Below are positions 1-12,172 of a DNA stretch of 64,000 nucleotides, piece by piece; positions within the stretch are counted from its first letter, which is position 1; each line of letters opens with the position of its first letter. The DNA is taken from positions 47,969,859 to 48,033,858 of the forward strand of contig JALIGW010000001.1 in assembly GCA_023053685.1 (NCBI GenBank), written 5' to 3'. The position numbers and the translations under genes were made by a program. The DNA is from Diadophis punctatus similis. Taxonomy: Eukaryota > Chordata > Lepidosauria > Squamata > Dipsadidae. The notes beneath the pieces were generated by a model. That model ran no database searches and had not been told where the DNA came from. It saw only the letters and a program-made list of their open reading frames with translations.

Positions 1-802
1 AGCTTAGTGGGATCTGGAATAGTTGGTTTTGGACAGAAAACTACAAAAAAAAAAAAAACCCAGATCGTAGTATAAACAAAGTAAAAACAATCCTGAACAA
101 GAGGGCAGTACATTTTTGGATTTTGTCAAAGGAACTTAGCTTAGTAGAATGAGGTTAGTAGAATGTAATTTTAGTTTGAGGGTATCTTTACTTTTTTACC
201 TATACATTCTTGGGAGTACATCCTATTGAACTAGGATTTAATTTATTTTCAAATAAATATGCATTTGGATTACATTGTTAAATACTTGCAATTATCACGA
301 GGCATTATATTTTGTATTCACTTAGATGCTATTGTATCTAAAAGGCTTAGTGACAATTCTAAAAGGCTAAAATTACAGATTACTTTTTACCAACTAGAGG
401 GGACAATGTTTTATAGATGAAAGAGAAAGGGAAATGTTTTATTGACATTATTGAAACAACTGTGTCAGCATGAACCAACTTTTAAAGGGCAAGAAAAGAC
501 TAAACTACTTCCTTAGAGACACAACTAGGGTATAGAATAGCCCTTTGTACATAAAGAGATCTTGAAAGAATTTTTTTTAGTCTAATTACATTTCAGCTTC
601 TTGAACATTCTTTTATATTTAAAATGAGAATGTATGAAACCAGAAAAAAAATCTTTAAAAACATAAGGAAAAACAGAGAACATTTTGGTTTTATATCTTA
701 AATCATCCCATATGATCCTTGAATGCCATTAACATGTTCACATATTGTCTGTATTGTTTCTTTCCTTGTCAATATGTTCATGTTTTTCTTAAAATGAGTA
801 CT
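1..802. other. AT-rich intronic sequence, nothing recognised
   Basis: The sequence is AT-rich with A- and T-runs and no open frame with recognisable homology. No repeat family was identified before the hAT-like MITE at 811. Confidence 0.6.
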
Positions 803-810
803 ATCTAGAT

Positions 811-931
811 CAGTATTTCTCAACCTTGGTAACTTTAAGATCTGTGGACTTTTAACTCCCATAATTCCTCAGCCAGCATGCATACAGAAGAAGTCCACAC
901 ATTTTAAAGTTATCAAGGTTGAGAAACACTG
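811..931. mobile_element. hAT-like MITE, CAGTGTTTCTCAACC-type ends
   Basis: This 121 bp near-palindrome begins CAGTATTTCTCAACCTTGG and ends with the complementary CCAAGGTTGAGAAACACTG-like end. It is flanked by a perfect 8 bp direct repeat ATCTAGAT at 803-810 and 932-939. Eight-base target duplications and CAG...CTG ends are hallmarks of hAT transposons. It has no coding capacity and would need a transposase supplied in trans. Confidence 0.88.
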
Positions 932-1789
932 ATCTAGATGATATTTTGCAAGCAAAAGCTTCATATTACCGTATTTTTTGGAGTATAAGACGCACCGGAA
1001 TATAAGACGCACCTTAATTTTGGGGGAGGAAAAAAAGAATTCTGCCTCTGCCTACCAGCATCAGGATTAGCGGGGTCCTCACTTCCACACGGATTTTGAT
1101 AATGAGCAGCACAGATCTTTTTATCTGTTCTAACAATAAAAATGAATTTTGCTTTCTAAGATTACAGAAATATGAAGTGAATAAGGAATTACAAGTAGTC
1201 ATATATGATTGTATAATCATCTGTGTTTTTGTATTATTAATAAAACATATTAGTAGCAGATATTCCTTGATTTTTCAGAATCCACTTTTGTTGCATAAGG
1301 TAAATCTCAGATTTCTGCTATGGAAGTGGTCAGTTTACTTGTATAAGGTGACTAACTAAATTTCCCAAGAAAAGCCTCCTCAGGTAATACTAGGAAAACT
1401 TAGAAGAATAATGAGATTTCTTTAAAGCACATATTCTTCAAATCTTTAATCAGACTTTCTGTTTTATCATGCATCTTTTGACATTTTTTTCTCCAGAAAT
1501 TGGGGTGGAATTTAACTGGAGTGGGTGGGGTGGGGTATGATTTTCATGGGGGTAGAAGACAGACTTGGCTCCATTCCCAAAATGCCCCGGTCTTCTTACC
1601 TATAGCTGTAGGCATTAAAAGGCGGGCTTTCTCTCAGAGAGGCAGCACACCAGTTCTCCTGGACCTGCCATTTCGTAAACATGCTACCAGGCTTCCCAGC
1701 AAGCCCCTGCGCCTTTGCTGCCTCTGTCAACAAAGCAGCCGAAGCAGCCCAGGGAACTGCATTGAAAGCCTTTTAAACAAAAGCAGTTT

Positions 1790-2130
1790 CTGGTGGCAGA
1801 TTCCCCTCCGTTTTGGGGGAGGGGGAATCTGCCACTCTTCTTGCAATCGGCGAAGGGGATCTGGTGCCTGAAACGCGAGGAGGAGGATGTGGAGGAGAAA
1901 GTTTCCAGGTGGCAGATTCCCCTCCGTTTTGGGGGAGAGGGAATCTACCACCTGGAAACTCTTTCCTCCAAGATCCTCGCGTTTCAGGCACTCTTCTTGC
2001 AATCGGCGAAGGGGATCTGATGCCTGAAAGGCGAGAAGGATCATGGAGAAAAACGTTTCCAGGTGGCAGATTACCCTCCGTTTTTGGGGAGGGGGAATCT
2101 GCCACCTAGAAACTTTTTCCTCCACAATCC
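1790..2130. repeat. Repeated palindromic units inside the 969-2673 element
   Basis: A unit of about 45 bp, starting near GGTGGCAGATTCCCCTCC and ending with its own inverted complement GGGGAATCTGCCACC, occurs three times (about 1792-1836, 1908-1952 and 2060-2106). The spacers between them contain a second shared block (TCTTGCAATCGGCGAAGGGG) in direct and inverted orientation. Each unit can fold into a hairpin. Confidence 0.75.
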
Positions 2131-2169
2131 TCCTCGCGTTTCAGGCACTAGATCCCCTTCTCTGATTGC

Positions 2170-2606
2170 AAAAAGAGCAGCAGCGGCTCCTCAGGCTTCA
2201 GGCGGTGGGCAGTATCGGTAGTGGTGGCTTCAGGCGGTGGGGGGGTGGGCAGTACCGGCGGTGGTGGCTCGCTTCGGGCAGCGGCTATGGCGGCGGCGGG
2301 GACAGCAGCGGCGGTGGCTGGGACAGTCGCGGCTGGGGCAGCGGCGGCGGAGGCAGGGACACCGGTGGGGAGAGCGGCAGCGGCGGCAGGGAGAGTGGGG
2401 ACGCCGGCAGGGATAGTCACGGTGGCGGCAGAGGCAGGGACAGCGGCGGGGAGAGCGGCATGGCGGTGGGGACAGCGTCGGCATCGGCGGGGACAGTTGC
2501 GGCGGGGACAGTGGCTCCGGGCAGCAACGGCTGCGGCAGCGGTGGCCAGCAACCTCCTAAGGGTGGGGGCTGGTGGGTGGGGGGGGTGACTACATTCGGT
2601 GTATAA
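2170..2606. repeat. GC-rich low-complexity block (GGC/GGGGAC-like)
   Basis: Imperfect short repeats of GGCGGCGG and GGGGACAG fill this block. All frames on both strands are open because of composition, giving Gly/Ser-, Ala- or Pro-rich strings. It lies inside the TA-flanked element, so I do not call a gene or a CpG-island promoter here. Confidence 0.65.
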
Positions 2607-2675
2607 GACGCACCCAAATTTTCACCCTCTTTTGGGGGGTAAAAAGGTGCGTCTTATACTCCGAAAAATACGGTA

Positions 2676-5600
2676 AGTGGAAGTAAGTTCAATTTATACA
2701 ATTCATTATGTTAGCAAACTTTTGTGGCAAAATTAATGATATATGAGCATAGCGTTTGACAAGATAAAAGTATCTGGGTCTCATGGTAGAAAAATTAATG
2801 ATATTATTTATTTGGAAATAATCTCGCTCCTTTTGTGCAAATGGTGAAGTCAGTGTCACCTAAAAATGGTATCAGTTCCAAATAAATTATTTTCAGATTC
2901 TTGCCTGTGTAGTGCCTTTTGTGTCTTTCATTTTATTTCATAGTCCTCCATTTCTTATTTGACGGACTGGAAGGCAGCTTACATTTCCAAACAATTAGGA
3001 TTCAATTGGCACAAAGCTCATTACTATGCTGTCAAAGCCAGGCAATTGGTTTTTGCCAGCCAATTATTCCAATAAGCAGAGACGTGTATGTTTTCTGTGG
3101 GCTTTAAAAAGCTGTTTGTCATATTTGCATCGTTATCAATTGGGGATAGTTAGATTTGGCCCTGAGGAGAAAGAAAATGTAAAAGAAGGTATCACATTCA
3201 AAAATATTTTAGTATACTTTTGTGTTTATGTGTCTGTCTGGAATTTGTTCCTCTGTATCTATTTGTTAACAATTGCAGTATAGTTTTCTTTCCCCTTCTC
3301 CATTGTACTTTACATTCTGTGTTTTTATGTGTGATCTTTTTAATTATTTCTTGCTGCATTTTATTATTTTATCATGGCAATGAAATCTCAAGAAACTCTT
3401 CTATTTGCTGATACTTTCTTGAGTGAAGGTATTACAGTCCTATTTATTGCTTATCTCATGAGAAACCAGAGATGGTGCTTTGTGCAGCTCAATTCATGCC
3501 TTAGCATTATTAGCAGCATGCTGACAAATGGAGATATTCAGATTAAGGTATTCCATCAGCAGCCAATCCACCTTTCGTGCAGACTTCTTTCTTTTGGCAG
3601 CAGTGTCCTCTCTCCATAGGAAAAGCATATTACATTTCTTTGTTCCAGTATTAAGTTAAAGTCCTGAAATGGAAGATTTCTTCAGCCATTTCATAGGACA
3701 AAATTGATTCATGAAATCCAGATTTGAAGGCTAGTGAGAGTATCAGAATAGCATCCTATATCTGGTAGCAATGACATATTCTTTTTTTCCTCTAGCTTTA
3801 ATAAGCCTAGTTCCCTTAATTTCTGTTGTCCATGGTACTGAAGATTTCTTAATAGTCACAATCAACAGTACAGCAGTTTAGTGGTTTGAATGTTGGACTT
3901 ACATCATTGGGTGAAACGGTCTCCTAGCTCAACCTAGCACACAAGGTTGTTCTGGGGATAAAATTAGGACAAGTCCTTGTGTAACTTGGCTTCTGCATTC
4001 ATAGGTAAAGGTGGAGTAAGTTTTGATTCAGTTTTGGAATCATTGATCACAAAGAACCATCATAATTCTTAGCAGGCCAACTATTATGCCTTGCTAAGGT
4101 ATATAATAAAATAAATTTATAATTTATCATAAATTGTATTTTTAAATTGGAGTAGAGACAACTTGCCTTTGAGCAACAATAATTCTAAAACTTGTGCATA
4201 AGTGATACATATGTAGATCGCTGTATTGTCTTTATCATGTAGTATGGGTGAGATAATTTCAACTGTGCAATAAATTTGTTGTCACTAGAGGGACACCTTG
4301 TATTAATATTTTCAGGAACTGCTTAATAGGTTTTCACAGCTGCATCACAGAGAGACATTCATTTACTCAAAGCCTTGCTTTTCTCATGCAACTCCATGTT
4401 TTGGAACATTTTACTTTTAACATACATGAAAGTTAACAACATTCTATGCCAGTTTATTCTGCTACCTAGAATTAGATTTATATAACGATAAAATTTTGCT
4501 GAAGTGTATTATGCCTGCACTCTTCTCAGTTTATCTGTTAGTTCAGTATATATAGATTGTAGATGATGAAGAAGCTACTATCGATAGGCTAATTACAAGC
4601 TCTTCCTCCTGATATACTTCTAACTGTCATTGTTTGCAGAGGCTGAAGAAAAATATTTATTTTTTTGTTTTCATTCTACATATAACCACTATGTCCTTTG
4701 TTTCATTCCTCCCCATAGACATGCAAACTGTCTTGTGATTTGATTACAATTCATTTAAGCTTTTTTATTGCTTTTTTTAAAACAACTTGATGCCTTTCCT
4801 GTGGATGTTTTTCAAAATCAATTTTTGGAATACAAGAAAACAAACTGAAACATTAGAAGTGAAGAGAAAAAAAATAAAATGATTTAATCTATGTATAGTT
4901 CGATCAGCTCAAAATTATGTTTGAATGATGCATTATCAACCACCAGAGGAAGAATGTCTCTTCTCAACTATACAATTTCTTGAGAGGTTTAATCAATGCT
5001 AAATGTTCTATGTGTGAATTGCCTCAGAGATACAGAAGGTGGTATATATTTGAAGTAAATGGCTTTGGACTATGCCTAAATTCACATCTCCTGTTTTTTC
5101 TGAGGCAATCATAGAAGTTACTTTTATGTTTCTGGGAACTGGATGCTGCGAGAATATTTTATAGATACAGGTAAGAGCTGAATATCTAAAATTAATCAGT
5201 ACTTCCACAGAGAGCATCGACTGTTCCACTTCATAAAATTAAGATCATGAAGTCTTTCCTTTGATGATGTTGCATCGAACTTATGGAAGCATGACAGAAA
5301 CCAAATATTGTTTTTTTTCTTTCTTTCTGAATTATAGTGACAAGAAGAGTAACTCATGGGCAGGAATTCAGCTGGTCTGGTTTTCCTTGATATAACAATT
5401 CAGTGAACAGTCCTCCGCTTATCTCAGCACTCTTTGCTTTAGTGCTGAGTCATAGTAACCTTTATAAATAAAAACACATACATAAGAATGTGATAAAGAT
5501 CAGTAAATCAAATTTATTTTGGTATTATTACATTTTGAAATTTAAAAATATAGAATTATATTTGGAGTTTTCCCATAATGGGTAAGCAAGGCTTCAATTA

Positions 5601-6760
5601 TATGCTAGCAAAAATAAGAATGTATAATTTATATGTGAAACAGAAAATTTTCTGATAGCCTTTGTTGAAATTGAAGACTTAAATCTTTAGTTGCTTTTGA
5701 ATAATATTTTGCCATCATAAGCAGATCAGTGTCATTTGTCTTAAGGTTTCCCTTCAGTCAATGGCAGATCTGTAATATTTGAGAGTACACTAAATATTAT
5801 TATTTTTCTTCTGTAACTGATGGCTATGTCCCTCATAATGTAACTCACCATAAAATTTTGCACCAGGTAGATAGATTCAAAGACTACTCAACCATGAAGC
5901 ACATAAGATATCCTGGGAACCAGTCATCACCTTTCCCTCTTTGTGATATCTTCCGTGTCTTGGGTATCTGGAGAATGAATGTCATGGGTGAAGCCAAGGA
6001 GCTACTGATGTATAGGATGGAGCTGTCAAGAATTTTGCTATCACGGACAAGCAGAATTGGAAAAAACTGATTCAGCAGCATGTCCCCAATTTTATATGAA
6101 TCGAGAAATGAAAGATCTGATTTATTCCTGTAGAGAGAAACTTAGTTTTCACTAAAACTACTGGCCATATTATAGCTAATCTACAACGTTAAATTATTGC
6201 CAGTTGCAAGTGCAGTCTTTATTTTCTATGACAGCAAAACCCAAATGATTTCTCTCCCAGAATTTTTTTGAATGGAATTACATTCTGGAAGTTACAGTTT
6301 CAACACATTTGAGGCGTCTGATACAGGAAGGGCAAATTAGGAGGTATTGTTCCAATACAGGATATGAGAATGATAAGTATGTATATTTATGAGATTATTC
6401 TGTATGCTATTGTTGCAAACCTCCAAAAGACAGAAATAGAAAAATCTACTAAATGGCTTCAAAATGGTTGTTATGGACAAATAACTGCATTATCAGCATA
6501 AATATTTACATGATCTTCCAGAGGATCTCATCTTACAAAAATGTATGCGCTCTAATGTTTTATTCATTTAATAGAAAAAAAAACCTCTTGGAAAGAAATT
6601 TGTATAGATAGTTCAGTTATTAAAATAATTATTTCATTCAGAAGTTGTGCTGTACAATTTTGTTATATTCATAATCAAAATTGTCATGCTATCACAAGCA
6701 ACTGATTAATAGATGGTTGAATTATTTAGGTGCCTTCAAATTATTTTTTACTCTAAGTAA
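2676..6760. other. AT-rich intronic sequence, no gene recognised
   Basis: This 4.1 kb is mostly unique AT-rich sequence. A degenerate SINE-like stretch is suspected at about 3880-4010 (GCAGTTTAGTGGTT box and CACAAGGTTGTTCTGGGGATA). Short open frames such as 5858-6070 show no similarity I recognise. Confidence 0.55.
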
Positions 6761-6768
6761 CCATAATC

Positions 6769-6997
6769 CTTGGTGGGTCTGGCAGGGGAAGGATACTGCA
6801 AAATCTCCATTCCCACCCCACTCCAGGGGAAGGATACTGCAAAATCCCCATTCCCTCCCTACTCCTGGGGGAAGGATATTGCAAAATCTCCATTCCCACC
6901 CCACTCTGGGGCCAGCCAGAAGTGGTATTTGCCAGTTCTCCAAACTACTCAAAATTTCTGCTACCGGTTTTCCAGAACCTGCTGAATTTCACCCCTG
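6769..6997. mobile_element. hAT-like MITE, CAGxGGTGGG family, with internal minisatellite
   Basis: The left end CTTGGTGGGTCT is a decayed CAGTGGTGGG end and the right end is GAATTTCACCCCTG. It is flanked by a perfect 8 bp duplication CCATAATC (6761-6768 and 6998-7005). Other family members are at 10639, 37968, 38572 and 41636. Confidence 0.82.
6780..6912. repeat. Minisatellite, unit about 43 bp, three copies
   Basis: The unit contains GGGGAAGGATACTGCAAAATC followed by CCATTCCCACCCCACTC and occurs three times in a row with a few changes. It lies inside the hAT-like MITE and makes up over half of it. Confidence 0.8.
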
Positions 6998-7014
6998 CCA
7001 TAATCAATAGGTTT

Positions 7015-7300
7015 TCTTCATGATGATTTGTCCCTAACCTGGTCTTTCTGATCTTCCAATGGTGTGCTCATTGCCACTGTAACTGAGTGCATCCAACTGT
7101 ATCCTCTTCTCTTCCATTCCACCTTTCCCAGCATTAGAACCTTCTCTAGAGAGCTGGGTCTTCCAGTCATGTGTCGAATGTGGGACAATTTGAGCCTCTT
7201 CATTGGTGCCTTGAAAACTTTGCTTTGATTTGTTTCATAATTATTTGGTTTCTTTTCTTGGTTGATCATGGTATTCTTGGAAATCTTCAACACCAAAGTT
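7015..7300 (-). mobile_element. BovB/RTE LINE fragment (ORF2 C-terminus)
   Basis: On the minus strand the frame reads KLSHIRHMTGRPSSLEKVLM, then LGKVEWKRR and a PLEDQKDQVRDKSS tail. This is the C-terminal region of BovB-type RTE LINE proteins (GHI.R...SLEK..MLGKIEG.R.RGR). It is 5' truncated and short. Related fragments are at 21590-22320 (-) and 24080-24325 (+). Confidence 0.75.
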
Positions 7301-7489
7301 CAAAAGCTCAATAATTCTTCCTATCCTGCTTTTAAAGTATTTTAAGATACTTATATTGTGCAGGCTAGGTATCTTTATTTTTAAAAAATTGAGTCGCTAT
7401 CCTTTCCTTCTAATATAGTAGTAACTTTAGTCCATTGAAATCCAAATATGTTATTTTAAATCACATTACCACATTGAGATAGAGCTTGA

Positions 7490-7905
7490 AGTGGGTGGTG
7501 CTGGATGAGGGAGGTTGCGTGAAGGCTGGGGAGGTGCAGTACAGGGAGGCTCAGGGAGGGTGACCGAGGGTTTGTAAATGGTGGAGAAGATAGGGCACAA
7601 GAGCAAAAAGGCTCAGGAATGAGGTGCTGGTGTGAGGGAGGGGTGGCGCAAGTGCAGCAAAGTTAGGATGTGTAAGAGTGGCAGGTGGTGGGGAGGCCAG
7701 TGTGAGCACAGCTATGTTCATAGATGGTGTGTAATGAGTTTTTGGCTGACTGGCACAGTGCAAACGCAGAGGGTAGGCTGGGAGAGGGTGTAAGGGTGGG
7801 GGAGACTTACCGGAGTGACATGTGACCTTCCCTGCTGACTTCCCCATTGACTTTGCTTGTGGGAAGCCAGCAATATAATTCACTATACTGAATTGTAATT
7901 GTGAT
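7490..7905. repeat. G-rich low-complexity stretch
   Basis: The plus strand is rich in GGTG, GGGAGG and GTGAGG motifs, unlike the AT-rich sequence around it. It continues into a Tigger-like MITE end at about 7910-8083, so it may be the interior of a longer DNA transposon. No left inverted end was found. Confidence 0.4.
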
Positions 7906-7909
7906 TCTA

Positions 7910-8083
7910 GGACACTGCAGCCGTCATAAGCGTGAACCAGTTACCATGCCCGGATTGCAATCACATGACTGTGGAGTATTGGGAGAGTCAGAACTTTGAC
8001 AACTGGTCATAACTACCACTTGTTCAGCACCATCACAACTTTGATCACTGAACAAGTGGTCATTAACCAAGAACTACCTGTAC
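7910..8083. mobile_element. Tigger-like MITE fragment
   Basis: The right part resembles the 3' end of the elements at 12173 and 55832: AACTTTGATCACTGAACAAG, then GGTCATTAACCAAGAACTACCTG followed by TA. The 5' half is diverged or missing. Confidence 0.5.
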
Positions 8084-8085
8084 TT

Positions 8086-9575
8086 TGTTGTTATTCCCCC
8101 CCCCCCCATTTCAAGGTAATCTTCCTGCTCTATGCCTAAACATAAATTTGATCTATCAATAATTTCTATTTTAAATACAACTGAATTTGATTTCCTGTTA
8201 ATGCTAGTTTCATTTTTTTAATAAGCATTTCTGATTTTTATAGAAATTTATAGAAAAAATAATGGTAACTTACATGTCTGTTTTCTGCCGTAGTTTTGGT
8301 CTTCTGCTTTCCTTATTGTGTCTGGCAAATGACTTGATTTTTTTGCTCTTTATATTAAAATATGTTGTGATCTGCCATTTCAGATAAATTAGGCCTTTAT
8401 ACTGTTTTCTCACTGAAGAAATAGTGTTGTCTCATAAAATCAAATGAGAGGGCTCAACCAAAAATGATCGCTATATATTCTGTTTCACGTCTTTCTCCTC
8501 TATCAGCATAAAACTCTGGTGCAGTAGAAAACATCTGTCTGAAACTGAGAAAAATATGCATAGAAACGAAAGCTATCAGTCTGATAATTAATGTTTAACT
8601 TTTTGAAGAACATATTTGATGTGAAATATAAGCTTAAACAAGAGTGGAGCATAACACTCAACCCTTTTTCATTATTCTCTTTCAGTCTGTCCCACATTTT
8701 AAAAGAATAATGGAAGCTATTAATATTCATTTCAATTTTTACATTGAAAAAATGTAAAGTATTCCCCCACTCTGATTTTTTGTTTAGGAAAGATAAATAA
8801 AAGGTTTTTACAGTCTTACAAAAGGCTTAACAGAATAATAGCATTTTATTTTTAAGTTCTTTCTGCTTTTAAATATTTGTTCGAAGAAAACAATGATAAA
8901 CACACACACAGACTCATATACAATATCCACAGAGTAAGTGGTTATAATACAAAATACACTAATAACAATGACAATAATTCTTGTCGTTTCCAAACTGACA
9001 ATTATTATTTTAAACCTACATTCTTGTGTCTAGACTAAGTGGACTGTTGTCCACAAAAACTAATATCATCAAATATCTTAGTTTTTCAATTGCTAGGAAA
9101 CAAATGTATTATACACCTGGGTCCCATAATGTATTCATTTGCCCCATACCTGTATTCATTTCTGTCCTCATAAAATCCGTTTTGGGTGTGTGTGGAGGTA
9201 TTGAAGGAGACTGTCACCTCAGGTGCCTATCTACTGATTGAATACCTTTTCTATAATCTCCCACTTGCCTCTTTTTAATCATCTTCTCCATACCCCATTC
9301 AGATTAGTTTTCCTACCCATTTATTTATCAGAACAGCAGCTTTCCTCAAACTTACTAGGCTCTTGAGATAAGTTGTGACTTCAGTAGTTATTTTCAATGG
9401 AAATTCAGAAAATTGTAACCCCCACATATCTGGAATAAGCTAGATGGAGAAAGGAGCTGAGTTTGGGAGTTTAGATAACTTTTAGGATCTTGGACTTTGG
9501 TATTTAAGTTCCCTTGGTTGGAGCTGATAATTCTAGAACTACCATTTATCTTAATTTTGCCCTAGTAAAAACCAT
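8086..9575. other. Intronic sequence, no gene recognised
   Basis: The sequence is AT-rich apart from a poly-C run at about 8097-8107. No open frame or repeat was recognised. Confidence 0.55.
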
Positions 9576-9655
9576 AATTGTTGGCCGACTCTGTAAATCA
9601 CTTAGAGAGGCCTTTAAAGCACTGTAAAGCGGTATATAAGTAAGTGCTATTGCTA
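9576..9655 (+). mobile_element. SINE 3' end (squamate tRNA-derived family)
   Basis: It contains the conserved tail CTCTGTAAATCACTTAGAGAGG, AAGCGGTATATAAG and AAGTGCTATTGCTAT, matching the full-length copy at 12399-12634. The tRNA-like 5' half is absent. Confidence 0.75.
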
Positions 9656-10630
9656 TCATTCTGGTGTAATAAATTTCAACTCCCTTCAAATCTGTATTGG
9701 AGAATTAAGAAACCCCATGGAATAGATTCAGAAATTGCATGGAATTATATGGGGAAAAGAGATTACTCTTATTTCATCAGAGCAAACTGCTTTCCCTGCT
9801 GGAAATAATATAGTGGAATCTCACCCACACCATGGATGTTTAACTTCTTTCTGTATATTTGAGAAATTCTGTGATGATTTGTCACACACACAGAGTTTAA
9901 TTGACAGACTATTGATTTAACAAAAAAAAGTGATTGGTGTAACAAAAGTGCATTGTTTAAAACAATGAGTGATTGTTAACCATGCATTGTCCTGTTCTAT
10001 ATTTTTATAAGTGGATTGACTCAGGCAGCCTTCATGTTCACAATTGAATAAGCAATGCTAATAAGATTACTTGAGCCAGCTTTTCATTTAATTATACATA
10101 CTAGAAATCAGTGTGTTATCTACCAGAGGAAATAATATTAATTTCTATTTCTTGGCAAATTTTATTTGCTGAGCGTTACAATATTATTGAGCCATTGTTA
10201 ATACTAGGAAAAGATAAGTGATCCCTCACTTCATTTACTTTCAAATTCCTGCCTATGTTTTTGGAAAAATATTGATCTAATCATATATCTATATCAGTAT
10301 CTGCATATCGGTGTCTGTATTTATACCATCTATATCTCTCTATCTAAACAAGACCAGCCCTGAAAATAGAAATAATATACTTATGGCAACTTTTTCACAT
10401 AACAAGATGCCCCCATAGGTAGAGTCTTTTTTAGTGTTCATATTTTGTGGACAAAAATAATCTTTTGTTTGGCCCTTATTTATGGATTTCTTATTTTGCA
10501 AAGCTGCTTCTCCCCAAGTTTTGAAATATTGAATATATATTGTATTATAATTTTAAATTGCATTGTTTTATAATACTAAATGTTTCTAGAATTCTAAGGC
10601 ATGAGTATTAGATTTAAACAAAGCTGCTAA
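9656..10630. other. Intronic sequence, no gene recognised
   Basis: AT-rich, with a short TATC/TATATC-rich tract near 10285-10345. Nothing else was recognised. Confidence 0.5.
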
Positions 10631-10638
10631 GTCTGCAG

Positions 10639-11016
10639 CAGGGGTGCGTTCCAGTTACCTTTGCTACCGGTGTGCATTGCGACGTTTCGCATGCATCCGC
10701 TCATGTGATTTTACTTCCGCGCATGCTCAGAAGGACGTTTCAGCCCGAAACACAGCTGAGGAGCTGCTCAGTTGTGTTTCGGATGAAGAAATAAAGGTCG
10801 GTATTAACCCGGGGGCGGGGGGGAGGGCTTTTTTCCAAAGCAGAGGATGAGGAGAAGCCATCCAAACCCGAAAAAATCGCCAAAAATTCCAAAAAAAGAT
10901 GGCGGTGTGCACGGACTGGCACAGACAGTACCGGAACCATGATGCCAAAATTACGTCACCAGCGGGCTGCTACCAGTGCACACGAACTGGTCCGCACCGG
11001 GAGGAGCCCACCCCTG
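10639..11016. mobile_element. hAT-like element, CAGxGGTGGG family
   Basis: This 378 bp CpG-rich element begins CAGGGGTGCGTTCC and ends GGAGCCCACCCCTG. It is flanked by a perfect 8 bp duplication GTCTGCAG (10631-10638 and 11017-11024). The interior has GCGCATG motifs and CCGGT repeats shared with 38572-38898. The open frames inside on both strands (66-73 codons) show no transposase motif. Confidence 0.88.
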
Positions 11017-11024
11017 GTCTGCAG

Positions 11025-12170
11025 ACATGATTTATGACTTGTGTTCATTTGAAATGGTTATAATTTTTTGTTTTTAAATTGAGAAATAATTTCCTTCAAG
11101 ATGTGATTGGTAGCCAATCTTTCAAGAAAAGTATAATGAATTTGCTTCTATTTAATTTTTTCAGCCTTTTATCATCATTTTCAAAGCAACATGATTTTTG
11201 ATGCATTTAAATCTTTTCTTGTGAATTAAAGTGAATCTTTATGCCTTAATAATAATAAGGGGAAAGAGAGACCAATTTTGCCACCAGATCATACCTGGAT
11301 TTCCCAGATGATAAGGAATGACCTAATTTGAGTAACTAGATCAGCTTCATTGGTTGGAACTCAGCCAATCATTGGGGATTGTTTCAGAAATCACTCCATT
11401 GCCTGTTTAGACCTGACACATGCCTGGCACAAGGTAAAAGTTCATCCTGGTTTGCAAATTCATCCCCAATTTTGCCATGCAAAATGATTTGAAAAATTAT
11501 GTTATTTGACACATTTCCCAATTCTTGAGCTTTTCTGCAAATGAATGAATGGTGCTGAAAATGTAGTATAGAGAAGATGCTTGCTTGCTTTCATTAAAGA
11601 CTTGATAGAGATCTTGCATTTCTTTTTCTTTTTTCATAAAACATTTATGTATAATTTGAATTTCAGTTCATTGCTTCTGGGACTTTTGGAGCTGTTGCTG
11701 CAAAACAAAAAGATAGTAGTTAAATATTGATGTAAAGCACCTGGCATCTTGGAATTATACACTTGCCAATGTCAGAAAAACGTTCATGCCTTGGCAGCTG
11801 TACCTAACAGCAAGAAATTAGCGGGGCATTTTGGAAGAACCTTCTAAACCTATTGGGACTGCATAATATTACCTGTCATTCACTGCTGTTAGCAGAACAC
11901 TCTAATAGTTATGGAATGTTTATTTGTGGATATTGTTTTCTTCCTGCAGAAAAGGGGTATCAAGATATTGAATCTTTTCTGGTTAGTTTTTTGTTGTTGT
12001 TGATTTATGATCCAGCTAATAGCCCTTGCCATGCAAAAAAATGGAGGCAGCTTCTTTTAAGAGTTGTTTTAATAGTGCAATATATTTATTATAAATGTAC
12101 AGAATTTAAGAATTATGCAGCTCATAGTCATGATCAGCAACCATATTTTAAAAAGTGTTACATAGGTGAT
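11025..12170. other. AT-rich intronic sequence, no gene recognised
   Basis: No repeat family was recognised. The 108-codon open frame at 11853-12179 has no recognisable domain and its end runs into the following MITE. Confidence 0.5.
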
Positions 12171-12172
12171 TA

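Larger units (their letters stand above)
969..2673. mobile_element. TA-flanked DNA transposon-like element with CpG-rich core
   Basis: The left end CCGTATTTTTTGGAGTATAA is matched by an inverted right end reading ...TATACTCCGAAAAATACGG. The element is bordered by TA at 967-968 and 2674-2675, as in Tc1/mariner-type insertion. Both ends also carry repeated TATAAGACGCACC motifs. The 1.7 kb interior is heterogeneous: AT-rich at about 1100-1500, a block of repeated palindromes at about 1790-2130, and a (GGC)-rich block at about 2170-2600. No transposase is readable, and the long frames in the GC-rich block are low-complexity glycine/alanine/proline strings. It may be a non-autonomous element that captured or expanded internal repeats. 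Confidence 0.7.

Noticed and set aside
2148..2606. Long Gly/Ser-, Ala- or Pro-rich open frames on both strands
   Set aside because: All frames are open because of GGC-rich low complexity inside a transposon-like element. No domain, no start context.
5858..6081. Overlapping 70- and 65-codon frames as a possible exon
   Set aside because: No similarity recognised, and no splice sites with good context.
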